DNA of 64,000 bases from Clostridiales bacterium (lineage in GTDB: Bacteria; Bacillota; Clostridia; Christensenellales; Borkfalkiaceae). A model generated the notes under the pieces. The model had not been told where the DNA came from and did not search any database. It saw only the letters and a list, made by a program, of their open reading frames with translations. Position numbers and translations under genes: made by a program. The stretch covers positions 62,001-126,000 of the forward strand of contig SVHW01000003.1 in the NCBI GenBank assembly GCA_015055655.1. The letters are read 5' to 3'. Each line of letters begins with the position of its first letter. The stretch's first letter is position 1. Below, piece after piece: positions 19,518-26,663 of the stretch.

Positions 19518-19583
19518 TCATTTCATTTTTAATAAATCGCCCAAAAATGTGCCTAAAAATACAACGAAAAATAATATCCACAT
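19518..19583 (-). CDS. 21-residue hydrophobic peptide upstream of the McrB-like gene
   Basis: A short frame encodes MWILFFVVFLGTFLGDLLKM plus a final Lys, in effect one membrane helix with a charged end. It has a good ribosome site (AAGGGAG, 6 nt from the ATG) and an upstream TATAAT with TG extension at about 19608-19615. It may be a small membrane peptide linked to the adjacent membrane ATPase, a leader peptide, or a chance frame in an AT-rich gap. It is too short for family recognition. Confidence 0.35.
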   Translation of the reverse strand: MWILFFVVFLGTFLGDLLKMK

Positions 19584-19706
19584 AATAAACTCCCTTTTTT
19601 ACGTCTATTATAACAAAATAAATATGACAGTTTCCGTCGAGTATATTAAAATATTTCTAATTTTTCCCGCGGTGGTGTGAGGCAAAGCACTCACTCTCGT
19701 TCGTGG

Positions 19707-19782
19707 CTCCACCCTCGACTCTCGCCAGTCTTTGGCATACCACCAAAAAGAAAAACGCCCCGTGAAAGGGACGTTTTTCTTT
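19707..19782. repeat. 76-bp direct repeat, left copy
   Basis: It reads CTCCACCCTCGACTCTCGCC, then a GGCATACC block, then an A-rich run and the hairpin ACGCCCC/GGGACGT. It matches 20865-20940 at the same length. The two copies flank the Rho-N/SAP-like and HTH genes, and the right copy abuts the tRNA-Gly gene. The hairpin doubles as terminator of the Rho-N/SAP-like gene. Confidence 0.8.
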
Positions 19783-19969
19783 ATAAACTGTTCAAAAAAT
19801 AATTTAATCTTTCCTTTTGTTCGCTGGTTAAATTTTCAAATACCAACGAAAAATGTAATTGCACGCTTTCTTTTCGTTCACTTTGAACGTTTTCCCCAAA
19901 AACTTCATTTTTTATTTCTTGTATTTTAACCTCGATTTCCTTTTGAAAATATTTGTTTTTTATTGGCGC
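19747..19969. repeat. Right copy of the 223-bp direct repeat
   Basis: Ungapped match to 13191-13413; here it is the 3' part of the intact Rho-N/SAP-like gene plus its terminator. This copy is probably the donor, since the gene is complete. Confidence 0.9.
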
Positions 19970-20170
19970 ACCACGTTTTGTTCTACGTGGCGTTTTTTCA
20001 CCGACCAGCACGCATATAATTTCCCGCACTAAATCCGCTTTCCTCATTGCTGTCGGCGCAGAAATACCCAACTCCCTTCCGTAACTGCGCAAACTGCTTA
20101 TACTCAGCCCTGCAAGATATTCCCCACATAATTCTCGAAACCTTTGCTGCTTCTCTTTTGTTTCAGCCAT
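19781..20170 (-). CDS. Rho-N/SAP-like domain protein
   Basis: 129 residues from the ATG at 20170, chosen because AAGGA lies 7 nt upstream; a further in-frame ATG at 20200 lacks one. Residues about 20-58 (LSISSLRSYGRELGI, then MRKADLVREII) resemble the helix-extended-helix fold of the Rho N-terminal/SAP family, often nucleic-acid binding. The remainder is charged and helical with no known domain. Its 3' half is duplicated at 13225. It faces the HTH gene at 20276 across a 105-bp region with repeated TACCAAT motifs, suggesting shared control. Function unknown. Confidence 0.65.
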   Translation of the reverse strand: MAETKEKQQRFRELCGEYLAGLSISSLRSYGRELGISAPTAMRKADLVREIICVLVGEKTPRRTKRGAPIKNKYFQKEIEVKIQEIKNEVFGENVQSERKESVQLHFSLVFENLTSEQKERLNYFLNSL

Positions 20171-20206
20171 TTCTTCTTCCTTTCCTATGATATATCCCAT
20201 TTTATC

Positions 20207-20251
20207 ATTGGCAATACCAATAAGTCAAGTATTTTTATTATAAATACCAAT
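20207..20251. promoter_or_regulatory. Putative operators between the Rho-N/SAP-like and HTH genes
   Basis: ATTGG-CAATA-CCAAT is a palindrome at 20207-20221, and TACCAAT recurs at 20245-20251. The sites lie in the divergent promoter region and are natural candidates for binding by the HTH protein encoded at 20276. Confidence 0.5.
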
Positions 20252-20275
20252 AAAATATTAGTGGAGGTAATAAAA

Positions 20276-20497
20276 ATGGTTACGTTAGAAAAAATTCAAA
20301 TTGCTCTTGCCGAAGCGTTAAAACAACGAACGATAACGCAGGAAGAATTAGCCAAAAAAATCGGTGTAAACCAATCAATGATTTCCCATTATATTACTGG
20401 GAGAAGTATGCCTGCTCTGGACACGTTATCCCGAATTTGTAGCGTGCTTGATTTAGACGCAAACGAAATCCTTTGCGTAGAAAGAACCTCTTATTAA
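20276..20497 (+). CDS. Small XRE-family HTH regulator
   Basis: 73 residues from the ATG at 20276, which has GGAGG 8 nt upstream; a longer in-frame extension to 20144 would run through the operator region and is rejected. The protein is almost entirely one Cro/CI-type HTH: TQEELAKKIGVNQSMISHY then GRSMPALDTLSRI. No effector domain. It probably controls itself and the divergent Rho-N/SAP-like gene. Similar solo HTH genes are common in mobile elements. Confidence 0.8.
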   Translation: MVTLEKIQIALAEALKQRTITQEELAKKIGVNQSMISHYITGRSMPALDTLSRICSVLDLDANEILCVERTSY

Positions 20498-20540
20498 CAT
20501 CATTGAAAACCGAAAACGCACCACTTAGGGTGCGTTTTCT

Positions 20541-20561
20541 TTTTGGAGCAGGTGACGAGAG
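20541..20561 (-). repeat. tRNA-Gly 3'-end fragment 1
   Basis: TTTTGGAGCAGGTGACGAGA repeats the CCA end, acceptor and T-stem of the tRNA-Gly gene at 20942 in the same orientation. A hairpin (GCACC/GGGTGC) lies just to its left, as a terminator would after a tRNA. The tRNA homology is lost after about 20 bp. Confidence 0.75.
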
Positions 20562-20734
20562 CGTGCTTTTTCTTCGAAAAATCACCGCCTTCGCAATTAT
20601 AAATTACTCGGCTAATTTTGCTAAAAACGATTATCAACCGTTTTTTATACGCAAAATTCCCCCACGGAGTTCGACTCTCCTACATTATCTATACTAAAAT
20701 AAAAAGATGTACCGCAATAGGGCACATCTTTTTA

Positions 20735-20758
20735 TTTTGGAGCAGGTGACGAGAGTCG
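20735..20758 (-). repeat. tRNA-Gly 3'-end fragment 2
   Basis: TTTTGGAGCAGGTGACGAGA followed by GTCG, again with its own hairpin on the left (GATGT/ACATC with T run). The intervening 20562-20734 also contains a T-arm-like GGAGTTCGACTCTCC at about 20664. The series looks like successive scars at a tRNA attachment site. Confidence 0.75.
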
Positions 20759-20864
20759 CGCCTTTGGCGGCGCGCCCCGACAAACGATTATCAATCGTTT
20801 GGTTTGCCGTCAAACTCTTTTGTTTTTCTACTACGTAGGGCAAACAAATCGCTCCCGCGATTTT

Positions 20865-20940
20865 CTCCACCCTCGACTCTCGCCAGTATTCGGCATACCG
20901 CCAAAAAAGAAAAACGCCCCCATAAGGGACGTTTGTCTTT
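20865..20940. repeat. 76-bp direct repeat, right copy
   Basis: Second copy of the 19707-19782 repeat, ending directly at the 3' side of the tRNA-Gly gene. Its hairpin (ACGTCCC/GGGGGCGT, then TTTTTC) is in the right place to terminate the tRNA transcript. Confidence 0.8.
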
Positions 20941-20941
20941 T

Positions 20942-21016
20942 TGGAGCAGGTGACGAGAGTCGAACTCGCCGGGAACAGCTTGGGAAGCTGCCGCCATACC
21001 GCTAGGCGACACCTGC
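20942..21016 (-). tRNA. tRNA-Gly (anticodon CCC)
   Basis: On the minus strand the acceptor GCAGGTG pairs with CACCTGC. The anticodon stem is GCAGC/GCTGT with loop TTCCCAA, giving anticodon CCC. The T arm is GCGAG-TTCGACT-CTCGT, and CCA is encoded. It reads glycine codon GGG. The locus carries fragments of its own 3' end to the left and looks like an integration hot spot. Confidence 0.95.
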
Positions 21017-21105
21017 ATTTTTGCCGCTGTGCTTTCAACGGCTTTTTTATTATACGCATTTTTTCTCTTCTTGTCAACGCTTTTTTCGCGCTCTTTTGAA
21101 ATTTC

Positions 21106-21495
21106 TTACGCTTTCACGCTCTCTCGACAATCTTTGCACGTGCCGTAAAACTCTAAAGCGTAACTCTCTACGTCAAAATCGTCGCACGCCTTCGCAATAA
21201 TGCCGCTTTGCGGCAAGCCCTCTACCGTGACGTCCGCTACCCTTCCGCATTGCAAGCATCGCCCGTGACAATGCGGCGCTACGTTATAATCGTACCGCAC
21301 TTCGTTGCCCGCGCTTCGTATCTCTAACGCCCTTCCTCCTATCGCAAACCCGTTTAATACCCGAAATACCGTCGCACGGGATACCGTTGGGTACGCTTCG
21401 TGTACGTATCCGTATACCTCCGTCGCCGTGGGATGGTTTAACGTCTTTAACGCTTCGTATATGATTTGCTTTTGCTTCGTCTGCCTCTCTTGCAT
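21106..21495 (-). CDS. Fur/PerR-family metal-dependent repressor
   Basis: 129 residues from the ATG at 21495 (AAAGG upstream). A start at 21543 is rejected because that stretch holds the operator-like palindrome. The N-terminal winged helix is recognisable by HPTATEVYGYV and PTVSRATVFRVLN. The C-terminal dimerisation/metal domain has PHCHGRCLQCG and CKDC, the paired CxxC structural zinc site. The family includes Fur, PerR and Zur; the lack of a long His-rich regulatory loop does not settle which. In an anaerobe with rubrerythrin nearby, a PerR-like peroxide role is plausible but not shown. Confidence 0.85.
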   Translation of the reverse strand: MQERQTKQKQIIYEALKTLNHPTATEVYGYVHEAYPTVSRATVFRVLNGFAIGGRALEIRSAGNEVRYDYNVAPHCHGRCLQCGRVADVTVEGLPQSGIIAKACDDFDVESYALEFYGTCKDCRESVKA

Positions 21496-21522
21496 ATTTT
21501 TTCCTTTTCTTATTAAGATTGA

Positions 21523-21538
21523 ATACTGATTACAGTAT
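21523..21538. promoter_or_regulatory. Operator-like palindrome before the Fur-family gene
   Basis: ATACTG-ATTA-CAGTAT is a perfect inverted repeat 28 bp before the start codon, consistent with autoregulation by the Fur-family protein. Confidence 0.6.
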
Positions 21539-21597
21539 AACATACTTTTCCCTATCCGTCAACCGTTTTTTCAAAAAAACTTTTTTGGTAAAAAGAA

Positions 21598-21616
21598 AAG
21601 GCGGAACGTCCGCCTC
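21598..21616 (-). terminator. Terminator of the sleB-ypeB operon
   Basis: GGCGGACGTTCCGCC followed by TTTTC on the minus strand, about 10 bp past the ypeB stop. Confidence 0.75.
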
Positions 21617-21625
21617 CTCTATTTA

Positions 21626-23530
21626 TTATAAGTTTTTAACGTTTACTATAGCAATTTCCTCGCCGTTTATCGCATCCGTATAGACGAGATATTTTTCGTC
21701 CATATACGAACAGAGAAACTCGTATGCGGCGCGTTCACCGCGTTTGCTCTTCACCACGGCAAGGCGGCCGAATTCCACGGCTAAGCCCTCGTGCAGTTTT
21801 GCCTGCGCGTCCTGCATCGTCAGTTGCGTTTTCACTTCCGTTCTTCGCGTATGATTTTGCAAGTATTTCGACGCGTCAAAGCCCGTCACCACACCTCTTT
21901 CGCGACATACTTTTACACGCACGGTATCGGGATAGTACACGACGCCGTCCGTTTCGTACACGAAAGTGAAATCCGCGTCCGTGCCGTTTTCACGCGTGCG
22001 CACCGCCGTCATATCCTCATAACCGAGCTTTTCTAAAAAGTTTTGCGCTATCGTTTCCGCGTTTTGTATATCGAATTTTTCTTCACTACAAGGCGCGTAA
22101 TAATCAAATCGAATCAGTTCCCCGTCGTTACAATCGATTTCCGCAAACAACAACGTGCCTGCTTCGTCATAGCCTTGTACGTTATACGCAGCGTAGCTTT
22201 GCCCCAACGTTTCACCCACGCATTGGAACTGCGCAACGTGATAGCCGTCAAAATAGCGTTTGCAAATTTCTTCCGCTTGCGCCGTGTCTAACTTGGGCGA
22301 ACCGCCTTGGTTTTCTTCGGGGGCTTGCATTTTTGGTTGCATACCTGCCCCCTGCATTTTATCTTCTAACGCTGCGCGGTTTTCTTCCAACGTCAATTTT
22401 TCTAATCCGTTCCACATATCGGCAAACGCGCCTTCGCCTTTCTTTATAAACATAGAAACGTCTTTATCCGTCATTTTCACAAGATATTCGTCCAGCTTTC
22501 CACGAATTGAGTGATTCGTTTCATACAGTCTTTGCAACGTTGCCTCGTCTTCCTGAGAAAGACTCTCGCCACGTCTTAACTTTGCCAACATACGTTCGCA
22601 AACGCCGCCAACGCGATTGATAAACGTCGTGACGTTTTTGTCCGTTTCGCTATCCATCGGCAATTTTTCCAAATCCAATTCCGCAAGCCGCGTTTGCACC
22701 AATAAATCGGTGAGAATACGCTGCTGTTGCGTAGGCGTCGCCGCAATCCGCGCCCTATCCAAATCGTCGTCCACGTGTTCCATAATCCCCACCAGCTCGT
22801 ACGTCGTGCTTTGCGCGCTCCGCGTTGCGTTGTTTTGCATATCTTTCATCTCCAACGCGCCTACCGTCACCGCCGTCGTTAAACCGAGCGTCACCGCGCC
22901 CAGCGCAATGACCGCGGCAAGCCATCCGCCGTAGCCCTTTTCTTTTCTTCTATGCTCACGGGGTTGTTTCTTCTCCGCGCGTTCCCGTTTTCCTTTCTCC
23001 TTTTTCTGCGTACGGTTGGCTTTTTTATGCGCCCTTTCTCTACGCCACGCCTCTTCTTCTGCGCGCAGTTTTTCCAAGACTTCCTTTCTCGCCGCAGCGC
23101 GTTTGCTCGCGTTTGCTTTACGTTCCGCGCGTTTTTTCGCCGTAGCCGCCTTGCGTTCCGCGCGTTTTTTCGCCGCAGCCGCCTTGCGTTCCGCCAAACG
23201 CTTTTCCATACGTTCTTTTCTTTCCGCTTTTGCTTTTGCCGCGCGCGCTTTTCGCTCTGCCGCCGTCAATTTTGCCCGTTTTGCCGCTTTTTTCGCCTTT
23301 TTTTCCTTCTTTTTTAAGGCGGCATCCACCCGTTTCTTTGCGTGGGCGTTCTCTTTTTCAACCTTCTTCTCCACTTCCTCGCTGGCAGCGGCTTGCTTTT
23401 GCGTCACCGTTTGCGTTTCCACGACGTTTGGCTCTGTTTTTTGCGTTTTAACACTCTTTTCCACGCGCTCCACCTTCTCCGCGCCTGACGAAAGATTTTT
23501 GGCTACGCTCTTTTTTTGCTTTTCTTCCAT
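21626..23530 (-). CDS. ypeB: Spore germination protein YpeB
   Basis: 634 residues from the ATG at 23530, which has AAGGAGG 6 nt upstream. YpeB is needed for correct placement and stability of the cortex-lytic enzyme SleB. Residues about 202-230 form the membrane anchor; beyond it are helical YpeB repeats and C-terminal PepSY-like modules (LFAEIDCNDGELIRFDYY, YLVYTDAINGEEIAIVNV). Unusually, the N-terminus before the anchor is about 200 residues of Lys/Arg/Ala/Glu-rich sequence with repeated KKRAERKAA units, absent from the typical 450-residue YpeB. It probably forms a long cytoplasmic basic helix. The gene follows sleB by 19 bp. Confidence 0.9.
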   Translation of the reverse strand: MEEKQKKSVAKNLSSGAEKVERVEKSVKTQKTEPNVVETQTVTQKQAAASEEVEKKVEKENAHAKKRVDAALKKKEKKAKKAAKRAKLTAAERKARAAKAKAERKERMEKRLAERKAAAAKKRAERKAATAKKRAERKANASKRAAARKEVLEKLRAEEEAWRRERAHKKANRTQKKEKGKRERAEKKQPREHRRKEKGYGGWLAAVIALGAVTLGLTTAVTVGALEMKDMQNNATRSAQSTTYELVGIMEHVDDDLDRARIAATPTQQQRILTDLLVQTRLAELDLEKLPMDSETDKNVTTFINRVGGVCERMLAKLRRGESLSQEDEATLQRLYETNHSIRGKLDEYLVKMTDKDVSMFIKKGEGAFADMWNGLEKLTLEENRAALEDKMQGAGMQPKMQAPEENQGGSPKLDTAQAEEICKRYFDGYHVAQFQCVGETLGQSYAAYNVQGYDEAGTLLFAEIDCNDGELIRFDYYAPCSEEKFDIQNAETIAQNFLEKLGYEDMTAVRTRENGTDADFTFVYETDGVVYYPDTVRVKVCRERGVVTGFDASKYLQNHTRRTEVKTQLTMQDAQAKLHEGLAVEFGRLAVVKSKRGERAAYEFLCSYMDEKYLVYTDAINGEEIAIVNVKNL

Positions 23531-23549
23531 ATCCACCCTCCTTTTTCCG

Positions 23550-24299
23550 TTAAATGGCAAATACGTGTTTGCCGATAACCGTCACCGTTTGCCTATCGAA
23601 AATCCAAGCGCTCGTCGCGACGGCAGGGTTGTAATAATACAACGCGCCACCCGTCGGGTCCCAGCCGCTAATCGCGTCTTTCGCCGCGCGCATCGCCGTA
23701 TCGTTGGGCGTTAAATTGATTTGCCCGTCCGTCACCGCCGTAAACGCGTGCTTTTGATAAACTACCCCGGAAATCGTATTCGGGAACGCTGAATTTCTCA
23801 CTCGGTTTAACACCACCGCGCCGATAGCTACCTGCCCCGTATACGGTTCGCCTCTGCCCTCCGCGTAAATCGTACGCGCCAATAAATATACGTCCGCGCT
23901 GGAATATTCCCCCGCGCCGCCGCTTGCCGAACCGACAAGCACGTTATACGAAGACGTCATACCAAGCGCCTTATACGTGGCTTTCCCTACGATACCGTCC
24001 GCCTTTAATCCGTTCTTTTTTTGGAAAGCGATAACCGCTGCTTTCGTGCCTGCGCCAAATACGCCGTCCACGCTCCCTTTATAATATCCCCAAGATTTCA
24101 GGCGGCGTTGCACTTCCCGCACTTCGCCTCCTTTGCTGCCTTGTTTTACTATTGCCGCCTCTTCCGCTTCCGCCCTTTCCACGGCGACGTCCGCCGCGCA
24201 TAAGGGTTGACGCGACGTTGCCTGTCTTACGCCTGTAACAGCGATAACGCCAACCGCCATCGCCAATGCCGCCGCTACCGCACCCGTTCTCTTTTTCAT
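23550..24299 (-). CDS. sleB: Spore cortex-lytic enzyme SleB
   Basis: 249 residues. A signal peptide (about residues 1-28) is followed by a peptidoglycan-binding domain ([20 protein letters not shown], then [13 protein letters not shown]) and a C-terminal Hydrolase_2 catalytic domain. Its key block is [15 protein letters not shown], containing the catalytic Glu, followed by GAVVLNRV. SleB is a lytic transglycosylase acting on muramic-delta-lactam-containing spore cortex during germination. AGGAGGG precedes the start. It is cotranscribed with its partner gene ypeB and lies 68 bp after spoIIR. Confidence 0.95.
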   Translation of the reverse strand: MKKRTGAVAAALAMAVGVIAVTGVRQATSRQPLCAADVAVERAEAEEAAIVKQGSKGGEVREVQRRLKSWGYYKGSVDGVFGAGTKAAVIAFQKKNGLKADGIVGKATYKALGMTSSYNVLVGSASGGAGEYSSADVYLLARTIYAEGRGEPYTGQVAIGAVVLNRVRNSAFPNTISGVVYQKHAFTAVTDGQINLTPNDTAMRAAKDAISGWDPTGGALYYYNPAVATSAWIFDRQTVTVIGKHVFAI

Positions 24300-24319
24300 A
24301 CTTGTCCCTCCTGTATGTA

Positions 24320-24365
24320 TTCAACGCGTACACGGTAGGGTGTTTTTTCTTCAACGCATACCTGC
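24320..24365. repeat. Dispersed 30-bp repeat, copy A
   Basis: TCAACGCGTACACGGTAGG begins at 24321 and TCAACGCATACCTGC at 24351, a 30-bp period with a T-rich spacer. The same 45-bp arrangement occurs at 57219-57264. It fills the gap between spoIIR and sleB. Confidence 0.8.
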
Positions 24366-24367
24366 TA

Positions 24368-24916
24368 TCAGCGTTTTTCTCGCCAACGTTGGATAATTTC
24401 AAGAATTTTACTCTTATACACCACGTTTTTACCGCGCGGCGCGGCAAAACATAACGGCGGATACACGACACACCACCAATTATCCCCCTTGCCGCTTCCC
24501 AGCTCGATAATCAGCGCCGTATATTCCCCTGCCGGCAACGTGTAGCCCTCGTACACCCGCGTAGGGAACGTTTCCTTTTGCAAACGCGCGCTTGCGCCGT
24601 AGGAAAAACCGTTTTTTCGCAACGTTGCCGTCGCCACGCGCGCCACGTTGTTTAGCTGATTTCGCACGTTTTTCACCGCCTCGTCTTTCGTGTTGCAATC
24701 TGCCACCGTGGGCGTTAAATACGCCACTACGTCGTCGCGCACCGCGTATTTTACCGCTTGCGCCGAAGACTCGTTAGAATCGGCGCGGATATGAATCCGT
24801 AAATATTCCGTATCCTTGCTTTGTCGCGCGTCGGCTTGCCAGCCTGCGCCTGAAAAACCGATTGCCGTTACACTTATTATGATTGACAAAAGAAAAAATA
24901 TGCAAATTTTTTTCAT
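24368..24916 (-). CDS. spoIIR: Stage II sporulation protein R
   Basis: 182 residues with an N-terminal signal sequence (about 4-24), fitting secretion into the intermembrane space between forespore and mother cell. There SpoIIR activates the protease SpoIIGA to process pro-sigma-E. Family hallmarks seen are LRIHIRADSNESSAQAVKYA and, near the C-terminus, NWWCVVYPPLCF. Length is typical. It lies 68 bp upstream of sleB on the same strand, so the three sporulation genes may be read together. Confidence 0.93.
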   Translation of the reverse strand: MKKICIFFLLSIIISVTAIGFSGAGWQADARQSKDTEYLRIHIRADSNESSAQAVKYAVRDDVVAYLTPTVADCNTKDEAVKNVRNQLNNVARVATATLRKNGFSYGASARLQKETFPTRVYEGYTLPAGEYTALIIELGSGKGDNWWCVVYPPLCFAAPRGKNVVYKSKILEIIQRWREKR

Positions 24917-24995
24917 AAAAAATAACCTCCGTGTAGTTACACGAAAGTTATTGCCTGTATTTTTACATTTTATACGCCTTGACGGAATATATCTT

Positions 24996-25499
24996 TTACT
25001 TTATCTCTGCCCAGCTGTGCTCGTGCAGTTCCCCCTCCTCCAAAAGATTCGGGTAATCGTTTTGACGAAGCGCCTCGTACAACGCCACCGCCACCGAATT
25101 GCTTAAATTGAGCGAACGGGCCTCAGAGAACATCGGGATACGCAAACAAGTTTCTTCGTTTTGCAATAAAAGTTCTTCGGGCAGCCCTTTCGTTTCCTTC
25201 CCGAACACCAAAAAATCGCCGTCGCGAAAGGTAACGTCGCTGTGACGGTGTCTGCCTTTCGTCGTAAAAAAGAAAAACCGACTGTCGGGATATTGATTTT
25301 TCAATTCATCAAAGCTATCGTAATAGGAAACTTCTACGAGGTGCCAATAATCCAGCCCTGCGCGTTTTAAGTACTTATCGCTCACCTCAAAGCCCAACGG
25401 GCGAATCATATGCAAATGCGTACCCGTCGCCGCGCACGTACGCGCGATATTGCCTGCATTTTGCGGAATTTCCGGCTCTACCAATACGATATGGAACAT
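24996..25499 (-). CDS. trmL: tRNA (cytidine/uridine-34-2'-O)-methyltransferase TrmL
   Basis: 167 residues, the size of minimal SPOUT methyltransferases. The motifs are EPEIPQNAGNIART at the N-terminus, VFGKETKGLP in the middle and PMFSEARSLNLSNSVAVAL at the trefoil knot that binds SAM. TrmL modifies the wobble base of tRNA-Leu isoacceptors. It appears to be a single gene, divergent from rubrerythrin. Confidence 0.92.
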   Translation of the reverse strand: MFHIVLVEPEIPQNAGNIARTCAATGTHLHMIRPLGFEVSDKYLKRAGLDYWHLVEVSYYDSFDELKNQYPDSRFFFFTTKGRHRHSDVTFRDGDFLVFGKETKGLPEELLLQNEETCLRIPMFSEARSLNLSNSVAVALYEALRQNDYPNLLEEGELHEHSWAEIK

Positions 25500-25674
25500 A
25501 TATTCTTCCTCTATTTATATATTTACGTCGATACGCTCGACCTAACCATTGTAACAAAAAATATATGCTATCGCAAGCGATTTGGCATAGTTTTCTATTT
25601 TTTTCGCCGTATAACGTCGCTCTTTTCACCCATACTGCATATAGAGGCAACGCCTTAAAAGGAAGATTTTATTT

Positions 25675-26271
25675 ATGCAATTTGAAAACACGGAAACTTT
25701 TAAAAACCTCGCCCGCTCGTTTGCAGGCGAATCACAAGCAGGTATGCGATATCAAATGCTTGCAAAACTTGCTATGCAGGAAAAACTGAAAACGCTTTCG
25801 GACGCCATACGAACGATTGCAAAGAACGAAACGTTACACGCCACGCAGTTTTTTAATAAGATTATCGAAAAAACAGGCAGCCGTGATAACGTCGAATTCG
25901 ACGCAGGGTATCCCTTCCACGCCGGCACGTTGGTAGAAGGCTTAAAATTTGCCGCTATGGACGAAAAAAGCGAATCGGAAGAGATTTACCCCAGCTTTGC
26001 CGCTACGGCAAAAAAAGAGGGCTTTGAAGACGTAGCCGCGTTATATACGATGGTGGCAGACGTGGAAAAACAACACAAAATCGTTTTTCAATACTTGTGC
26101 GACGCCGTCAAAAACGGCACGTTGTATAAGGCGGAAAGCCCTATCCTTTGGATTTGTAGCGAGTGCGGTTATATGCACGTAGGCAACGAAGCTTGGCAGG
26201 TTTGCCCTTTGTGTAAAGCAGGACAAGGCTACGTTGATTTACACCTGCCTTTTGAGGGCGTTAGAGAGTAA
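25675..26271 (+). CDS. Rubrerythrin
   Basis: 198 residues. The N-terminal ferritin-like four-helix domain has the diiron ligands in AGESQAGMRY and NETLHATQF and in the second pair DVEKQHKIVF. The C-terminal rubredoxin domain has CSECGYMHVG and CPLCKAG, the two CxxC pairs for the FeS4 site. It reduces hydrogen peroxide using electrons from rubredoxin or NADH oxidoreductases, a standard defence in anaerobes. The ribosome site is AAGGAAG. Confidence 0.95.
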   Translation: MQFENTETFKNLARSFAGESQAGMRYQMLAKLAMQEKLKTLSDAIRTIAKNETLHATQFFNKIIEKTGSRDNVEFDAGYPFHAGTLVEGLKFAAMDEKSESEEIYPSFAATAKKEGFEDVAALYTMVADVEKQHKIVFQYLCDAVKNGTLYKAESPILWICSECGYMHVGNEAWQVCPLCKAGQGYVDLHLPFEGVRE

Positions 26272-26334
26272 TCGAAGTTCTATTCGTAAATAAAAAACGC
26301 CTTTGGGGCGTCTCGATATAAAAAGGAGAAAAGT

Positions 26335-26463
26335 ATGAAAAACAAACAAAACAATTACTCAAAAAACAAGAACTGCGGCAACAAGAATTGCTCTAATAAA
26401 GCAAACAAGAACAACGAAAACGGTGAAAACCATAGTTATAGCCATGGCGGCAACAACGACTAA
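26335..26463 (+). CDS. 42-residue Asn/Lys-rich protein
   Basis: Starts MKNKQNNYSKNKNCGNKN and is almost entirely Asn, Lys, Gly and Ser with two Cys; it ends with a His-containing HSYSHGGNND. A strong ribosome site (AAAGGAG, 7 nt) supports translation. Small basic Asn-rich proteins occur in spores of Firmicutes, but no family was recognised. The 3' end overlaps the next short gene in another frame. Confidence 0.6.
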   Translation: MKNKQNNYSKNKNCGNKNCSNKANKNNENGENHSYSHGGNND

Positions 26464-26599
26464 ACGCCGCATACCTGCCCCTACCAAACGCGCGTTAGAC
26501 GTATTTAACGCGCCGTCGAATACCGACGTAAACGGCAGCTATACGGGCAGGCCGAAAAACAAACGGGAAAAACCCGTACAGGACGCAGACGATTTGTAA
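26444..26599 (+). CDS. 51-residue conserved-looking small protein
   Basis: Overlaps the previous gene by 20 bp in a different frame. The protein is basic at the N-terminus (MAATTTKRRIPAPTKRAL) and ends in DVNGSYTGRPKN...PVQDADDL. The GSYTG...PVQDADDL pattern is one I associate with short uncharacterised clostridial proteins, though this is from memory. No clear ribosome site precedes its ATG, so translation may be coupled to the upstream gene. Function unknown. Confidence 0.55.
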   Translation: MAATTTKRRIPAPTKRALDVFNAPSNTDVNGSYTGRPKNKREKPVQDADDL

Positions 26600-26613
26600 T
26601 CTGCTCTTATAAA

Positions 26614-26656
26614 GAAAACTCCCCTTTACGGCGCGATGCCGTTTGGGGGAGTTTGT
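26614..26656. terminator. Bidirectional terminator
   Basis: AAACTCCCC and GGGGGAGTTT enclose an inner ACGGC/GCCGT hairpin, with T/A runs on both sides. It ends the rubrerythrin-side transcript and the convergent zinc-ribbon gene. Confidence 0.8.
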
Positions 26657-26663
26657 TTTTTAC

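Noticed and set aside
20694-21077. Protein-coding frames across the tRNA-Gly region
   Set aside because: They translate the tRNA gene, its fragments and hairpins; no ribosome site or family.
24320-24365. CRISPR-like short repeat
   Set aside because: Only one and a half 30-bp units, no further spacers and no cas genes.
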